Assembly: GCA_035551475.1 (NCBI GenBank)
Contig: DASZMX010000082.1
Coordinates: forward strand, 71,081-135,080
DNA: 64,000 nt
Direction: 5' to 3'
From: DASZMX01 sp035551475
GTDB lineage: Bacteria > Verrucomicrobiota > Verrucomicrobiia > Limisphaerales > Palsa-1400
The notes under the pieces are model-generated. The model made no database searches, was not told where the DNA came from, and saw only the letters and a list, made by a program, of their open reading frames with translations. A program made the translations under genes and the position numbers. Shown piece by piece: positions 7,511-17,398 of the stretch (position 1 is its first letter; every line of letters starts with the position of its first letter).

Positions 7511-8455
7511 TCAAAGCGCGGCGAAGGTCTGCTCGAGGAATTCGCGATTGCGCTGCACCGCCATGGTCACTTGCTCGGCTTTTTTGCCCCCGGCGCATTC
7601 CAGGAACACCGGCCCCACGAAACCGGCGTCGCGCAACGCCGCAAAGACCGCGTGGAAATTCACCTTGCCGCGTCCCAATTGGATGAAGACATCGCCTTTG
7701 GGCGCGGCGCAATCCTTGGCGCAAAAGCCCGTGACGTGGTTGATGATGGGCTTCAGTTCCTCGAGCGGATCCTTGCCGGTGTAGTAAATAATATTTCCGG
7801 CGTCGTACCAGATTTTGAAATTCGGGCGTCCGACTTTTTTGAGGCAATCGAGAATCTCGGACGAAGCGCCGCTGCTGCCGCCGTGCGGCTTGATGACTAA
7901 TTTCAGGCTGCGTTCCTGCGCGTAATCGGCGGCGTCAGCCATCACTTTGCAGTAAGTCTCGTACTGCGCCTGGTCATCCACGCCGAAGGTGAGCAGGTAT
8001 TGCAGGCCCAGGGTTTGCGCATGGTCGATTTGCGTGCGGACATCCTTGATGCCGTCCTCGACGCTGCCATCCACCTTGGCGCTGAGGGCCGCCATCGTGG
8101 CGACGAGGCCGGAAACGGAAATCTTTTGCTTGAGCGTGGCGATATATTCGTCGGTGGCATGAGCGGCGATGAACGGCTCCCCCGCCGCGCGTGTCAATAA
8201 TCCGATCATTTTGAAGCCCGCCTGCTTCATGCCTTGCAGCGCGACGTCGAAGCCCCAATTCGTGGGCTGCGGCGTGGTCAGGGGCTGCGGCGTGTCGCCC
8301 GGTTTTTGCATCCAGGGGCGATTGAAACAGCCCACCGGCCAATGCACGCTGGCGGCGGACAAATCAAAGGCGCCGGCGCCTGCGGCGGCGGCGGCGAGGA
8401 GCGTGGTCTTCAAAGCGGCGCGTCGGGAAAGGCGGACAGGGTGGATCGTCGTCAT
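7511..8455 (-). CDS. Tat-exported sugar phosphate isomerase/epimerase-like TIM-barrel protein
   Basis: A 314-residue AP-endonuclease-2/xylose-isomerase-like TIM barrel. ATG 8455 is chosen because it opens a twin-arginine leader (RLSRRAALKTTLLAAAAAGAG); a frame extending to 8500 adds an unrelated 15 residues. Characteristic segments are IKPHGGSSGASSEILDCLKK, IWYDAGNIIYYTG and a C-terminal GPVFLECAGG, which carry acidic and His metal ligands. Such proteins act on sugars or inositols in the periplasm of Verrucomicrobia and Planctomycetes. The exact substrate is unknown. The 138 bases to the divergent gene at 8594 hold both promoters. Confidence 0.83.
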   Translation of the reverse strand: MTTIHPVRLSRRAALKTTLLAAAAAGAGAFDLSAASVHWPVGCFNRPWMQKPGDTPQPLTTPQPTNWGFDVALQGMKQAGFKMIGLLTRAAGEPFIAAHATDEYIATLKQKISVSGLVATMAALSAKVDGSVEDGIKDVRTQIDHAQTLGLQYLLTFGVDDQAQYETYCKVMADAADYAQERSLKLVIKPHGGSSGASSEILDCLKKVGRPNFKIWYDAGNIIYYTGKDPLEELKPIINHVTGFCAKDCAAPKGDVFIQLGRGKVNFHAVFAALRDAGFVGPVFLECAGGKKAEQVTMAVQRNREFLEQTFAAL

Positions 8456-8593
8456 GATGGTGGCGCAAAATAAGGCGGGCGGCAGGGCGGCGGCAAGCAA
8501 AACCGGGCCGCTTTTCTCCTTGCAAAGGGCTGGTTGCGCCTTAGCCTTTTGGCCAAAACCGCAAGAACGCCGTCGCGCACCAAAGAAAATTTC

Positions 8594-10201
8594 ATGGCCT
8601 CAAAAATCAGACCAGCCGCCGCCCCGGACGCCGCGTCCTGGCTGGAGTTGGTTCGAGCCAGTTTCGGAGATAATTATCCCGCCAAGGAAGTTTACGACCT
8701 CGCCTGGATCGAAAGCCAATTGGGGCCGGACGCGGGCACAGAAACGTGGGTCGTGGAAAACGACGGGCGGATGCAAGGCGCCGTATCCATGTTGCGCGCC
8801 GAAAGCTCCAACGCGAATCCAGTGGCGAATATTGGGCGGAACCTTTTTCGTCCGGAGGCTTTTCTGGACGGCTCGGCCGCCGCTTTGCTGCGGCATGCCG
8901 CCGACCTGGCGCTGGAGCGCAAACAGATGGTCGTCGCGCGCGTTTCGGCCACGGACAACGCCCAGCAAATCGCCTTCGAAAATCTCGGGTTTGCGTGTGT
9001 CGGCTTTCAGCCGCTCAAGCACATTTTGCGGCAGCGCCTCGGGGTTTTATTTTATGTGCAGGGAGCCAACGCCGTGCTGGCCACCCGCACGCCGCTTTCG
9101 GAATCGCTGCCGCAAGTGAGCGAACTGGGCATGCACGCCCTGGAATCGCTGCAGATTCACAACTCGCTGGTGGTGCGCGATGGCGCCAGCGGCTATCCCC
9201 TGCAAAGCGATCTCAAAGTGCATGACGGGACGCAGGACGATTTTGATTTGTGGCGGGTGCAGGCCGACGCGGCCAATCCGCCGGTGGAGGTGTCGGGGCG
9301 ATTTAATTTCGGCTTCGGTTTGCTGCGCCTGCCGTTCACCGCCGCGGTGCGGGCTTTTCTCGGCCAGCGCGATGAGAAGATGGTGGCCGGCCTGGCTTAT
9401 TATTTTGACGAGCACGACAAATGCGTGCGCCTGACGGAATCCTTTTGCTCCGACGATCTTTCCATCGGCGCGCTGCTGGCCCACGCGGTGAAAGCGGTGC
9501 AGGAGCAATTCAACGCCGTTTACACGGAAATGGATGTCCTGGCGACGGCCCCGCGCCTTTTGAAAAGCGCCGAGCAACTGGGCTTTGTGCCGGTGGCGTA
9601 TTTGCCCGCGTTTTTTTCCAAGAACGACCGCAATTTCGACGTGGTCAAGATGGTCAAGTTGAATTTGCCCTATTCGGTGGAGACGGCTGATTTCACGGCG
9701 CACGCGCGCGTCACGGTGGAAATCATCGACCGCAGTTTCCAGGACCAAAAGCTCGGGCTGGCCATCATCAATTTGCTCCGGCCGCTCTCCATGTTTCACG
9801 GGTTGGGCGACGGCGAATTGCGGAAAATCGCGCGGCTCTTCGTGCAGAAGCTGTATCGCGCCGGGGACGAAATTTTTGCCAAGGGCGCCCTGGGAGAAGA
9901 GGCGTACGTGCTGTTGCGCGGGAAGATCAATATTCATCTTGACCCAGCCGCGCCGCCCATTGCGCAACTGGGCGAAGGCAAGATCTTTGGCGAGCTGGCG
10001 TTCCTCGACGGCGCGCCGCGCGTGGCCTTCGCGGTGGCGGCGCAGCCGAGCATTCTGCTGGTGATGCAGCGGGCGGCCTTCAACGACCTGGTGCGCCGCG
10101 AGCCGAACCTCGGCATGGCCGTGATGCGCAACCTCGCGCTTGACCTCGCCATGAAGCTGCGCGGCGTGAACGACGCGCTCTCCAACGTCAAGAAGAAGTG
10201 A
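8594..10201 (+). CDS. GNAT acetyltransferase-like protein with C-terminal cyclic nucleotide-binding domain
   Basis: A 535-residue two-domain protein, started at ATG 8594 because homology-like sequence (IRPAAAPDAASWLELVRASFG) begins there; the open frame reaches back to 8534. The first 170 residues have GNAT features: TETWVVENDGRMQGAVSM, then ARVSATDNAQQIAFENLGFACVGF, where NxxAQxxxEnLGF marks the acetyl-CoA site. A second half of the GNAT type may follow at about 210-360. Residues about 395-510 form a cNMP-binding domain (LSMFHGLGDGELRKIARLF..GEEAYVLLRGKI..IFGELAFLDGAPR). Cyclic-nucleotide control of protein acetylation is known for the mycobacterial Pat enzyme, with the opposite domain order, so an analogous role is inferred here. 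Confidence 0.8.
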   Translation: MASKIRPAAAPDAASWLELVRASFGDNYPAKEVYDLAWIESQLGPDAGTETWVVENDGRMQGAVSMLRAESSNANPVANIGRNLFRPEAFLDGSAAALLRHAADLALERKQMVVARVSATDNAQQIAFENLGFACVGFQPLKHILRQRLGVLFYVQGANAVLATRTPLSESLPQVSELGMHALESLQIHNSLVVRDGASGYPLQSDLKVHDGTQDDFDLWRVQADAANPPVEVSGRFNFGFGLLRLPFTAAVRAFLGQRDEKMVAGLAYYFDEHDKCVRLTESFCSDDLSIGALLAHAVKAVQEQFNAVYTEMDVLATAPRLLKSAEQLGFVPVAYLPAFFSKNDRNFDVVKMVKLNLPYSVETADFTAHARVTVEIIDRSFQDQKLGLAIINLLRPLSMFHGLGDGELRKIARLFVQKLYRAGDEIFAKGALGEEAYVLLRGKINIHLDPAAPPIAQLGEGKIFGELAFLDGAPRVAFAVAAQPSILLVMQRAAFNDLVRREPNLGMAVMRNLALDLAMKLRGVNDALSNVKKK

Positions 10202-10213
10202 TCCGCCCCGGTT

Positions 10214-10846
10214 TTACTTTTTGAAAAAGGGAGTTTCCTGGAGGGCGTTCAGGATGAATTGCACGGCCAGCGCGGCCAGCAGGAGGCCGAAAAGGCGCGT
10301 CACCAGCTTCAAGGCCAGCGGGCTCAAATATGCCACCCCTCGCACCGCCAGCGCCAGGATCGCGTAGCTGCCCGCGCAGGTGAGGGCGATGCACGCGAAA
10401 AGGATCACCACGTGAAACGGGCTGGAGGCTTGGCTGAGCAGGATAAGCGCGGTGGAAATGGCGCCGGGCCCGGCCAGCATCGGCACTCCCAGCGGCGTGA
10501 TGGCGATGTCGTCCTTGGCGGCGCCCGCGGCAATTTCTTCATCAGTTTCATTGGCCTTGGAGCGCTCGGCGTAGAGCATGTCCATGGCGATGCGCAGGAG
10601 CAAAAGGCTCCCGGCCAGTTGAAACGCGGGCAGGGTGATCCCCATGATCTGGAAAATTAATTTGCCGCAAGCCGCAAACAGCATGAGCACGCCGCAGGCG
10701 ACGGAACAGGCCAGGCGCGCCATGCGCAGTTTCGCGGCGGGCGGGTCGTTGGGCGTCATGGCGATGAACGCGGGCACGACGGCGATGGGATCAAGGATCA
10801 CGAAGAGCGATCCCAGCGCGAGCAGGGTGTATTTGAGGAGGGGCAT
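10214..10846 (-). CDS. MarC family integral membrane protein
   Basis: A 210-residue protein with six predicted membrane segments, typical of MarC/NAAT proteins. Signature stretches include FVILDPIAVVPAFIAMTP near the N-terminus and DIAITPLGVPMLAGPGAIST in the middle, where the GPGA loop is conserved. ATG 10846 starts directly before the first helix; the much longer open frame upstream runs antiparallel into galE on the same strand and is not coding. The gene follows galE after 16 bases. The transport substrate of MarC proteins is not established. Confidence 0.9.
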   Translation of the reverse strand: MPLLKYTLLALGSLFVILDPIAVVPAFIAMTPNDPPAAKLRMARLACSVACGVLMLFAACGKLIFQIMGITLPAFQLAGSLLLLRIAMDMLYAERSKANETDEEIAAGAAKDDIAITPLGVPMLAGPGAISTALILLSQASSPFHVVILFACIALTCAGSYAILALAVRGVAYLSPLALKLVTRLFGLLLAALAVQFILNALQETPFFKK

Positions 10847-10862
10847 GCGAAAAGGCCGAAGC

Positions 10863-11834
10863 CTAATCCGCGTAACCGTGGGGATGTCGGCGATGCCAAT
10901 CCCAGGCCGTCTGGATAATTTGGTTGAGTTTGGGGTATTTGGGCTGCCAGCCCAGTTCGCGTTGCGCTTTTTCCGCCGAGGCCACCAGCCGCGGCGGATC
11001 GCCGGGGCGGCGCGGCTTCTCCACAATCGGGATGCGCTGCCCGGTGATTTCCTGGCAGGTTTGAATGACTTCCCGCACGGAATAGCCGCCGCCATTTCCC
11101 AGGTTGAAAAAGCCGCGCTTGGCCGGTTGCAGCGCCGCGATGTGCGCCTGGGCCAAGTCAATAATATGGATGTAATCGCGAATGCAGGTGCCGTCGGGCG
11201 TCGGGTAGTCCGTCCCGTAAATCTCACATTCCTTGGCCTGGCCCAGCGCGACTTTAAGCACGTTCGGGATGAGATGGCTTTCGATGCGATGATGCTCGCC
11301 AAATTTCGCGCTGGCCCCGGCGGCGTTGAAATACCGGAACGCGACGAATTCCAAGCCGTGAATCTGCTGGTACCAATGCAGCAGCTTCTCGAACATCAAT
11401 TTGGATTCGCCGTATGGATTGATCGGGCGCTGCGGCAGGTCCTCGGTCATCGGGACCTGGTCGGGCGGGCCGTAGGTGGCGCAAGTGGAGCTGAAGACAA
11501 ATTTTTTCACGCCCGCGGCCACGGCGGCGTCGAGGAGCTTGAGCCCGTTGCAGACGTTGTTGCGGAAATATTTCGAGGGGTTGACCATCGATTCGCCGAC
11601 CAGGGCGTTGGCCGCAAAATGGAGAATGGCGTCCGGGCGCGCGCCGCGCACCGAGTCAACGATATTATCGCCGTCGCCCATTCGCGCCTGGATGAAGCGG
11701 GCGCGCGCATCCACCGCCGCGCGATGCCCCTCCGACAAGTCGTCGTACACCGTCACCTCGTGGCCGGCGTGCAGAAGCTCCTCCACACAGACCGACCCGA
11801 TATAACCCGCCCCGCCTGTCACAAAAACTTTCAC
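10863..11834 (-). CDS. galE: UDP-glucose 4-epimerase
   Basis: A 323-residue extended short-chain dehydrogenase that interconverts UDP-glucose and UDP-galactose in the cytoplasm, feeding polysaccharide synthesis. The NAD-binding GGAGYIG is at residues 7-13, the catalytic SSTCATYG at 115-122 and Tyr141-xxx-Lys145 in PYGESK. The later stretch TPDGTCIRDYIHI is a GalE hallmark. Length is slightly short of the E. coli enzyme (338) but normal for many bacteria. marC follows closely on the same strand. Confidence 0.95.
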   Translation of the reverse strand: MKVFVTGGAGYIGSVCVEELLHAGHEVTVYDDLSEGHRAAVDARARFIQARMGDGDNIVDSVRGARPDAILHFAANALVGESMVNPSKYFRNNVCNGLKLLDAAVAAGVKKFVFSSTCATYGPPDQVPMTEDLPQRPINPYGESKLMFEKLLHWYQQIHGLEFVAFRYFNAAGASAKFGEHHRIESHLIPNVLKVALGQAKECEIYGTDYPTPDGTCIRDYIHIIDLAQAHIAALQPAKRGFFNLGNGGGYSVREVIQTCQEITGQRIPIVEKPRRPGDPPRLVASAEKAQRELGWQPKYPKLNQIIQTAWDWHRRHPHGYAD

Positions 11835-11905
11835 AAGTGCGCCAGTATGGTCGCAGTCGATTGAATCTCAACACGAAAAGCGGCTCGGTATTCTCCTGAC
11901 TGCCC

Positions 11906-14900
11906 CTATGGCAGGACTTCGAGGCGATAGAAGCGCGTGGCGCCGCCTGCCGCGCTGTTGTCAACTACTTGAATCACGTTTCCCGTGCCGGGAATTTGGT
12001 CGGCCAGGATGGTCCACGCTCCCCCGTTCAGAGTGGAACGCACGTCAAGACGATAAACGAAGCCCGGCGCCGTGAGGAACGACACTGCCGGCAGGCCATT
12101 GGTGTCAAATAACGAATCGAGGCGCAACGCGCTCGCGGCCTTGTTCGGATCGGCGCCCGCCAGGAATTCGTCGCGATTGCTGAAACCGTCTTGGTCCGGG
12201 TCGCAGGTCGCGCAGGAGCTGGCGTTGGTGGAGGCGCCGTCGCCGCCGAAGTGCGCGCGGCGCCAGGCATCGGTCACCCCGTCACCCACGCTGTCCACCG
12301 CCGCCACCGTCACGCCCGACGAAAGAGCCGAGGTGTTGCCGGAAGGATCGGTGGCCGTGGCGGTGAGGACTTGGGCGGCCGGCACGATGGCGCCCAACGA
12401 AATGTTGAAAGTCACGAAGCCGCCGCTGTCCGTGTTGGCGTCGCGGGAGCCCAGCCACACCGCCGCCTGCGGCGAAGCTGGCGGACTGGCATAAAAATCG
12501 AGATGAAACACGGTATTGGCCTGGCTGGTCAACGAACCGAACACCGCCAGATTTGTGGTCAGGACCGCGCTAAGCAGGCTTGGGCTGGGGGCGGATTCGT
12601 TGCCGCCGTTGTAGAGGTTCAGGCCGCCGCCGTTGCCGATGATCGAATTTCCCTGCACCGTGTTGTCCACGCTCGGCGCGTCGAAAATGTCCACGCCATC
12701 GTAGGGATTATTGGCGATCAGATTGGCAGCGCCGAGCGTTGCGCCGCCGATGAGATTGGAGCTGGCGCCGCCGAAGATCGAGACGCCCTGGTAGAGGTTG
12801 GGGGCGGCGCCGTTGGTATAATTGACGCCAATGGAATTGCCCTGGACAAAGTTGCCGCTGGAGCGGCCGTCGAGCGCGACGCCGGAATTATTGTTGCCGC
12901 CAATGTAATTGCGCGCGCCGATCAGGCCGCCAATCACATTGCCGCCTCCGCTGACATACAGCTCCACGCCGGCGTATTGGTTGGGAATTAGTTTTGTGCC
13001 GGTGGCGTCGAGCCCGATGAAGTTGCCCTCCACAAAATTATCGCTGCTGCCATAATCAATGAGAATGCCCTGGGCGTTGTTGCCGGAAAGAATGTTCCGA
13101 TCGGAGGCGCGGACGCCGCCCACCAGGGTGTTTTGGGTGTTGTTGTAAATTTCGATGCCGGCATAGCCATTGGGAATGGCGCGGGCCCCGGTCGCGTCCA
13201 CTCCGAGGTAATTGGCCTGAATCTGGGTGTCCGACGCTGGGCCGTCAACAAAGATTCCCTGGGCGCCGTTGCCGGAAATGAGGTTGCTGCGAATGATGGT
13301 CGAGTTGGGGCCGTTGTAAACGCTGACGCCCGCGTAACCGTTGGAAATGGCATAGGCGCCGGTGGGGTCGGTTCCAATATAATTCCAAGCGATGACATTG
13401 CCGTCGCTGTCCGGGTCCTCGGTCAGCACGCCCTCGGCGCCGTTGCCCGAAATCACGTTCGGAGCAGCCGGGGTTCCGACGAAATTGCCGCCGGCGCCAT
13501 TGAAGAAATCGACGCCGGCCCAGGCGTTGGAGACTGCCCTCGCGCCGGTGGGATCGAGGCCGATGTAATTGCCCGCGATAATATTTCCGGTTGTGCCGGG
13601 ATCGGACACGGTGATGCCGGGTTCGCCATTGCCGGAAACGATATTGCGCGCGCCGCCTGCGCCGCCGATGACGTTGGATTGCGCGCCATTGAAAATGGCG
13701 ACGCCCGACCAGGCATTTGACAGCGGCGCGCCGGAGGCGGTGAGGCCGACGTAGTTGCCGAAGACGCGGTTGCCGTGGGTGCCGGGGTCGCGGATGACAA
13801 GGCCCTGATAAGCGCTGCCCACGATGAAATTCCGGTCCGCCGCCGTCACGCCGCCGACCGTGTTGCCAGAGGCGCCTTCATCAATGGCCAAGGGCGACAA
13901 ACCGCTGGGGACCGCGGCGAGGCCCGAGGCATCCGCGCCCAGATAACAACCCGCGACGGTGTTCCCCGTGGCGTCCGTGCTGTCAATCACAATGCCATAT
14001 GTGGAAAAGCCGTTGACGATGAGGGAACGGACCACGCAATTCGTGCCCCCGAGGCGCAGGCCGCTGGCATAGATTTCGGGCGGTTGGGCCAGCGCGCCGT
14101 TCAACAGGATGGAAGGGCCATTCGGATTGGTGTGCAGCGGCTCGGTCGCGCCGTCGAGCGTCGTGGCGTGGACGAGGCTTGGCAGGCGGTCGGAGGGAAG
14201 AATGTTGAACACCTGATTGCTGAACCCGGAATCGCTCGCGGGAATGTTAAATATGATCGCCGCGCCCGGATGATCGAAGGCGTAATACAACGCCGCGCGC
14301 AGGCTGCCGGGCCCGCTGTCCTGGGTGTTGGTTACCACGCTGGTCAACGGAGCCGAGGGCGGCCCATAAATCGCCGCCATGCCGGCGCGGTCGAGGACGC
14401 TCAAGACCGGGTCAAATTGCTCGCCCATGATGTTGATGAATTGTTCGTACGCCGGCAGCGGCTCAATCGTGTCCAGGTTATTGGGGTCGATGGAGAAGGA
14501 ACTGCGGCTGTAATGCATGACTGAAAGAAAATCGTACGGGCCGTTGGTGCGGGAATTGGGGAGGAGAACAAAGTTGCCCAGTTCGCCGGCTTCCACGTTG
14601 TTGGACAAAATGGTGACGTAATTATCGCGGTCGAAGCGCTGATGTTCGTGAAGAAGCCCGAGCGTGTGGCCCAATTCATGGCAGACGGTGGCGTGGTTCC
14701 AGGAGGTGGGGCCGATGGCGAGCATTTGCTGGCCGCCAATCATCCCCACGGTGGACTGTCCGCCGCTCAAACCGTCCTGCTGCGTAATGAGGACATAATT
14801 GGGCTCGGTGGTGCGGGGAAAGAAATGGAGATTGGCCACCGCCGCCCATTCCTGCGCGCAATCATGGAAAACTTTTTGGGCAAACAACGGGACGGCCTCG

Positions 14901-15187
14901 CCTGCATTGGTGGAAAACGTGTAATAGACATTGCCGCCTGTCCAGCTCGGGGTGGCGCCATCAAATGTATTCTGGCGCGTGGGCGCGCCCGCCAATTGAT
15001 CGCGCCAGGCGGTGAGGTCGGACAGCAGGATTTCCATGTCGCCGACGCGGGCGGTTTTTTGGCCCGGAGGAGCGGCGGCGATGATTTGGCTGAGGTAATC
15101 AGCGCTCCAGCTCGCGGGCGAAGCCGTGAGGCAAGAAGGTGCGCAAACGAGAAGAACCAATAACAGGGCTCGGGAGCAGGTTTTCAC
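11906..15187 (-). CDS. Secreted astacin-family metalloprotease with beta-helix repeat region
   Basis: A 1093-residue secreted protein. A signal peptide spans about residues 1-22. The catalytic domain holds the astacin zinc motif [12 protein letters not shown] at 170-181 followed by QRFDRD, and a Met-turn SVMHY. Residues about 285-850 hold a CSLREAI-like entry ([11 protein letters not shown]) and many repeats of the form NVIGG..RNxISGNxxxGI, a right-handed parallel beta-helix. Near the C-terminus a calcium-binding-like [13 protein letters not shown] precedes a tail ending in FYRLEVLP. The start is GTG 15187; GGAGG lies only one base before it, unusually close, but an in-frame stop upstream rules out an earlier start. 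It is divergent from thiH. Protease with adhesive or polysaccharide-binding repeats is the best reading. Confidence 0.85.
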   Translation of the reverse strand: MKTCSRALLLVLLVCAPSCLTASPASWSADYLSQIIAAAPPGQKTARVGDMEILLSDLTAWRDQLAGAPTRQNTFDGATPSWTGGNVYYTFSTNAGEAVPLFAQKVFHDCAQEWAAVANLHFFPRTTEPNYVLITQQDGLSGGQSTVGMIGGQQMLAIGPTSWNHATVCHELGHTLGLLHEHQRFDRDNYVTILSNNVEAGELGNFVLLPNSRTNGPYDFLSVMHYSRSSFSIDPNNLDTIEPLPAYEQFINIMGEQFDPVLSVLDRAGMAAIYGPPSAPLTSVVTNTQDSGPGSLRAALYYAFDHPGAAIIFNIPASDSGFSNQVFNILPSDRLPSLVHATTLDGATEPLHTNPNGPSILLNGALAQPPEIYASGLRLGGTNCVVRSLIVNGFSTYGIVIDSTDATGNTVAGCYLGADASGLAAVPSGLSPLAIDEGASGNTVGGVTAADRNFIVGSAYQGLVIRDPGTHGNRVFGNYVGLTASGAPLSNAWSGVAIFNGAQSNVIGGAGGARNIVSGNGEPGITVSDPGTTGNIIAGNYIGLDPTGARAVSNAWAGVDFFNGAGGNFVGTPAAPNVISGNGAEGVLTEDPDSDGNVIAWNYIGTDPTGAYAISNGYAGVSVYNGPNSTIIRSNLISGNGAQGIFVDGPASDTQIQANYLGVDATGARAIPNGYAGIEIYNNTQNTLVGGVRASDRNILSGNNAQGILIDYGSSDNFVEGNFIGLDATGTKLIPNQYAGVELYVSGGGNVIGGLIGARNYIGGNNNSGVALDGRSSGNFVQGNSIGVNYTNGAAPNLYQGVSIFGGASSNLIGGATLGAANLIANNPYDGVDIFDAPSVDNTVQGNSIIGNGGGLNLYNGGNESAPSPSLLSAVLTTNLAVFGSLTSQANTVFHLDFYASPPASPQAAVWLGSRDANTDSGGFVTFNISLGAIVPAAQVLTATATDPSGNTSALSSGVTVAAVDSVGDGVTDAWRRAHFGGDGASTNASSCATCDPDQDGFSNRDEFLAGADPNKAASALRLDSLFDTNGLPAVSFLTAPGFVYRLDVRSTLNGGAWTILADQIPGTGNVIQVVDNSAAGGATRFYRLEVLP

Positions 15188-15266
15188 GCCTCCACTAATA
15201 CCCTATTTGGGGCGCGCCTGCCACTGTTGTTCGACTTTGCGCCGGGTTCTGATAAGCTGGGCGGCG

Positions 15267-16466
15267 ATGAGTTTTGTGAGTGAATTCAATGCCTTGCCTC
15301 GGGAGGCCCTCGCGCAAAGGTCCGCGCAGACAGCCGTGGGTGAGGCGCGTCAAAGCCTGCGGAAAAGCAGCCTGACGCTCGGCGATTTCGCGAATTTGAT
15401 TTCGCCTGCGGCCGGGGAATTCCTGGAAGAAATGGCTGCGGCCTCGCAGACCGTGACGCGCCGCCGCTTCGGCAACGTCATCCGGTTGTTCGCGCCTTTA
15501 TATTTGTCCAACGAATGCGTCAATAATTGCAAGTACTGCGGCTTTTCCCGGGACAACCCGATTGTGCGCGTGACCTTGAGCGTCGAGGACGTGGTGCGCG
15601 AGGCGCGCGCGTTGCTGGCGCAGGGCTTTCGCAATCTGTTGCTGGTTGCGGGTGAGCATCCGAAATTTGTGGGAGGAAATTATTTGGCCGATTGCATTGC
15701 CGCGCTGCACGCGGAGGCGCCGGGGATTTCGCTGGAGATTGGCCCGATGGAAACGGACGAGTATCGTCCGCTGGTGGCGGCGGGCGCGGACGGCTTGGTG
15801 GTTTATCAGGAAACGTACGATCGCGCGGTTTACGCGGAGATGCACACCGCCGGGCCGAAACGCAATTTTGATTGGCGGCTGGAAACGCCCGAGCGGGCTT
15901 ACGCGGCGGGCTTTCGGCGCCTGGGCATCGGCGCATTATACGGCCTGGCCGACTGGCGCGTGGAGGCCATCAGCCTGGCGGCGCATGCGCATTATTTGAT
16001 GCGGCATTGTTGGAAGGCGCAGTTGACTGTGTCGCTCCCGCGCCTGCGGCCTTGCGCCGGCGAATTTCAGCCTGTTACGCACATGACCGAGCGTAATCTC
16101 GTGCAATTGGTCTGCGCGTTGCGCTTGTTTTTGCCGGATGCCGGCCTGGTGCTTTCGACACGGGAACGCGCGGAGTTCCGCGACGGCTTGATTCCGTTGG
16201 GCATCACCATGATCAGCGCCGGCAGCCACACCGAGCCCGGCGGTTACACCGGCGCCGGACGGGAAAAAATTCATCACACCGAACGAGGCCGCGTGGTGGA
16301 GCTGGCCGCCACCGCCAGCGAATGGCAAACGCCGCCCGGCGCGACCGCCGCCACCGGGCAATTTGAAATTGCCGACCGCCGTTCCGCGGCCGAAGTCGCG
16401 GAGTTGCTCCGGCGCCTTGGCTACGATCCCGTGTGGAAGGATTGGGACGCGGCGTTGACTGCTTGA
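15267..16466 (+). CDS. thiH: 2-iminoacetate synthase ThiH
   Basis: A 399-residue radical SAM enzyme that splits tyrosine to dehydroglycine for the thiazole part of thiamine. The cluster motif CVNNCKYC has Cys at 84, 88 and 91. Downstream, PMETDEYRPLVAAGADGLVVYQETY and the C-terminal MISAGSHTEPGGY are ThiH hallmarks. ATG 15267 is chosen because the family N-terminus begins there; the open frame extends back to 15126 into the neighbouring gene. It leads an operon with thiS and a Cys-rich protein. thiG and thiF are not in the window. Confidence 0.94.
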   Translation: MSFVSEFNALPREALAQRSAQTAVGEARQSLRKSSLTLGDFANLISPAAGEFLEEMAAASQTVTRRRFGNVIRLFAPLYLSNECVNNCKYCGFSRDNPIVRVTLSVEDVVREARALLAQGFRNLLLVAGEHPKFVGGNYLADCIAALHAEAPGISLEIGPMETDEYRPLVAAGADGLVVYQETYDRAVYAEMHTAGPKRNFDWRLETPERAYAAGFRRLGIGALYGLADWRVEAISLAAHAHYLMRHCWKAQLTVSLPRLRPCAGEFQPVTHMTERNLVQLVCALRLFLPDAGLVLSTRERAEFRDGLIPLGITMISAGSHTEPGGYTGAGREKIHHTERGRVVELAATASEWQTPPGATAATGQFEIADRRSAAEVAELLRRLGYDPVWKDWDAALTA

Positions 16467-16472
16467 CACCCC

Positions 16473-16682
16473 ATGATCCCGGCGCACGTCATGGCCAATG
16501 GCGAGAAACTGGCGGTGGAATTGCCCTGCACCCTCGCGGAATTTCTCCGCGCCCGCCGCTTTCTCCCCAAAAGCGTGGTGGTGGAGCATAATGGGCAGGC
16601 CGTGGCGCCGTCGGAATTTGCCGGCCGGGCGCTGGCCGATGGCGACAAGCTGGAAATCGTCCGCATCGTGGCCGGAGGATGA
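16473..16682 (+). CDS. thiS: Sulfur carrier protein ThiS
   Basis: A 69-residue ubiquitin-fold sulfur carrier ending in the required Gly-Gly (IVRIVAGG). The C-terminal glycine is adenylated and thiocarboxylated to donate sulfur for thiazole synthesis. The internal segment CTLAEFLRARRFLPKSVVVEHNG and LADGDKLEIV fit the ThiS/MoaD fold. It starts six bases after thiH and its stop overlaps the next start by four bases (16679-16682), so the three genes form one coupled operon. Confidence 0.93.
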   Translation: MIPAHVMANGEKLAVELPCTLAEFLRARRFLPKSVVVEHNGQAVAPSEFAGRALADGDKLEIVRIVAGG

Positions 16683-17398
16683 GCGCCGTTCCCAATCCAG
16701 CCCTCGCCGCTTTCCTCTCCGCAATCGGGACGGAAATGGTTTTTTGCCAGGTGATCATTCGCCGCGCCGCGCCGAGTTTTGCGCTGCGCCATGCCGATGA
16801 CCGATTGATCCCCGATGACCAATTGCGCCTGGTGTCCGGCCCCGATTTGCGCGCGGTGGCGCAATTCACCGCCGAGGGCGCGTTTCGTCCGCTCAAATCA
16901 GCGCCGAATCTGGCCCGCGGCTGGCGCTCGGAACCGCGCCACGAAAATGATTTATGGCTGGCGTTGAACATCCTTTATCCCGGCGCCGTGGCGGACTGGT
17001 TTGCGGCGCAGGCAACGCCTCCGCCGATCACGTCGTATCGTGATTTCACCGCGCGCCAAACCGGCATGTATCGCATCACCGCCACTTTGGAGGATGGCGC
17101 CGCCGTGGCGGCCGCGACGGCCTGCTGCCATCCGGAGTCCTGCCTGAAACGCCGCCTTTGGACGATAGCCTATCTCGCGCCGGACGCGCCCGAAACCAAG
17201 AGCGTCATTCCCTGCCTGGAACCGTGCGCGGTGATGCTCGAATTTGCCCGCAAAGTCGCGCGCCTGGAGCAAGGAGTTGTGTCAAGCGAATCAGCGCCGG
17301 CCGAAACGGCGCCAGGTCCTGTGGCCGAATGTGATTTTGACGCGCCGTCCAATCCGCGCCGCCTCCGTTATGCGCGCCTGCGGGCCGGGCGCGCTTAA
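16679..17398 (+). CDS. Cys-rich protein with possible DR2241-type 4Fe-4S domain
   Basis: A 239-residue protein of unproven function. Cysteines 149, 150 and 155 ([14 protein letters not shown]) and 179 and 183 (IPCLEPC) are arranged like the iron-sulfur part of DR2241/CbiX-associated proteins; this comparison is from memory. The N-terminal two thirds contain no motif I can name. The ATG overlaps the thiS stop, so it is co-expressed with thiazole synthesis genes, which need an iron-sulfur environment for ThiH. The C-terminal 40 residues look unstructured. The stop overlaps the stop of the convergent pseudopilin through a shared TTAA (17395-17398). Confidence 0.5.
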   Translation: MSAVPNPALAAFLSAIGTEMVFCQVIIRRAAPSFALRHADDRLIPDDQLRLVSGPDLRAVAQFTAEGAFRPLKSAPNLARGWRSEPRHENDLWLALNILYPGAVADWFAAQATPPPITSYRDFTARQTGMYRITATLEDGAAVAAATACCHPESCLKRRLWTIAYLAPDAPETKSVIPCLEPCAVMLEFARKVARLEQGVVSSESAPAETAPGPVAECDFDAPSNPRRLRYARLRAGRA

